This document shows positions 42,529 to 42,648 of a DNA stretch of 42,648 nucleotides, piece by piece. Origin of the DNA: Syntrophaceae bacterium (GTDB lineage: Bacteria > Desulfobacterota > SM23-61); contig JACAEW010000211.1 of assembly GCA_013388675.1 (NCBI GenBank), positions 1-42,648 of the forward strand, read 5' to 3'. The position numbers and the translations under genes were made by a program. The notes beneath the pieces are model-generated. The model ran no database searches. It saw only the letters and a list, made by a program, of their open reading frames with translations, and was not told where the DNA came from. Position 1 is the first letter of the stretch. Every line of letters starts with the position of its first letter.

Positions 42529-42648
42529 TCTCAAGTACCTGGACCGGGAGATCGATCCGAGCCTAACCCTCCCCAAGCTGTTCCAGGAGACTTGCCGGAA
42601 GTACTGGAACCGCAAGGTGGCCCTGCGGGAGAAGGAGTTCGGCATCTG
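42512..42648 (+). CDS. AMP-dependent acyl-CoA ligase, 5' part only
   Basis: Only the first ~45 residues are present; the frame is open at the right edge. It starts at ATG 42512 inside the end of livG. The visible N terminus (LTLPKLFQETCRKYWNRKVA, then LREKEFGIW) is that of long-chain fatty-acid or aryl-CoA ligases, in which the first helix is followed by the R-KVALREK-FGI motif. Position next to livG supports the call. Confidence 0.75.
   Translation, partial: MPRADDLKYLDREIDPSLTLPKLFQETCRKYWNRKVALREKEFGI

Noticed and set aside
41269-42645. 458-residue minus-strand open frame
   Set aside because: Antisense to livG and the ligase, and runs through the MITE-like repeat.
1-42648. CRISPR array, prophage or toxin-antitoxin pair
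   Set aside because: No regular spaced repeats, integrase, phage structural genes or recognisable toxin-antitoxin families were seen on either strand.

Overview
The window looks like a chromosomal stretch of an uncultured deltaproteobacterium (Desulfobacterota). This is an inference from GC-rich coding DNA and family content: a Bug/TctC binding protein, a LivG ATPase joined to an acyl-CoA ligase, a DUF1638 protein, a gamma carbonic anhydrase-like protein, and an rpsU-yqeY-mutS2-dnaG-rpoD cluster. No phage, conjugative, CRISPR or classical IS genes were seen.

Layout. At 1-590 the 5' part of a lipoprotein with an ASH-like (choice-of-anchor D) domain runs off the left edge; a gene-free 950 bp with palindromes follows. 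At 1548-5360 lie an orphan TctC, a short-chain dehydrogenase remnant, and an AmpG-like permease followed by a NagZ-type GH3 enzyme, a probable cell-wall recycling pair. A DUF1445 enzyme (5403-6200, minus) precedes a complete five-gene dipeptide/oligopeptide ABC operon (6570-12375). On the minus strand at 12432-16676 are a B12-binding radical SAM enzyme, an RRM protein, a cold-shock protein with a promoter plus terminator in its leader, and a first RpoD-type sigma factor. At 17255-19917 (plus) are a LysM-only protein, a helical lipoprotein, an NHL beta-propeller protein and a DUF1638 protein.

The minus-strand core at 20054-34010 contains, from right to left: phosphomannomutase and mannose-1-phosphate guanylyltransferase (overlapping); hisA and hisF (overlapping); rpsU-yqeY-mutS2-dnaG-rpoD (macromolecular synthesis cluster, second RpoD); a CAU tRNA with its own promoter and terminator; a DUF164 zinc-ribbon protein; an RNase HI; the RNase P RNA; and a gamma carbonic anhydrase-like protein. 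The rest is mostly plus strand: an MFS transporter overlapping a zinc alcohol dehydrogenase, a DUF4136 lipoprotein, then a VOC protein and a small unknown (both minus), a PycB-like carboxyltransferase behind a leader terminator, hisI-hisG, a MITE-like repeat, and livG overlapping the start of an acyl-CoA ligase cut by the right edge.

The most interesting signals are regulatory. Three unrelated genes (cold-shock protein, DUF164, PycB) have an intrinsic terminator between an upstream promoter and the ribosome binding site, which suggests conditional termination or short leader RNAs. Two closely similar RpoD paralogues lie about 8 kb apart. Two small inverted-repeat elements look like non-autonomous mobile or processing elements. 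All of these readings come from the sequence alone; no database search or folding program was run.
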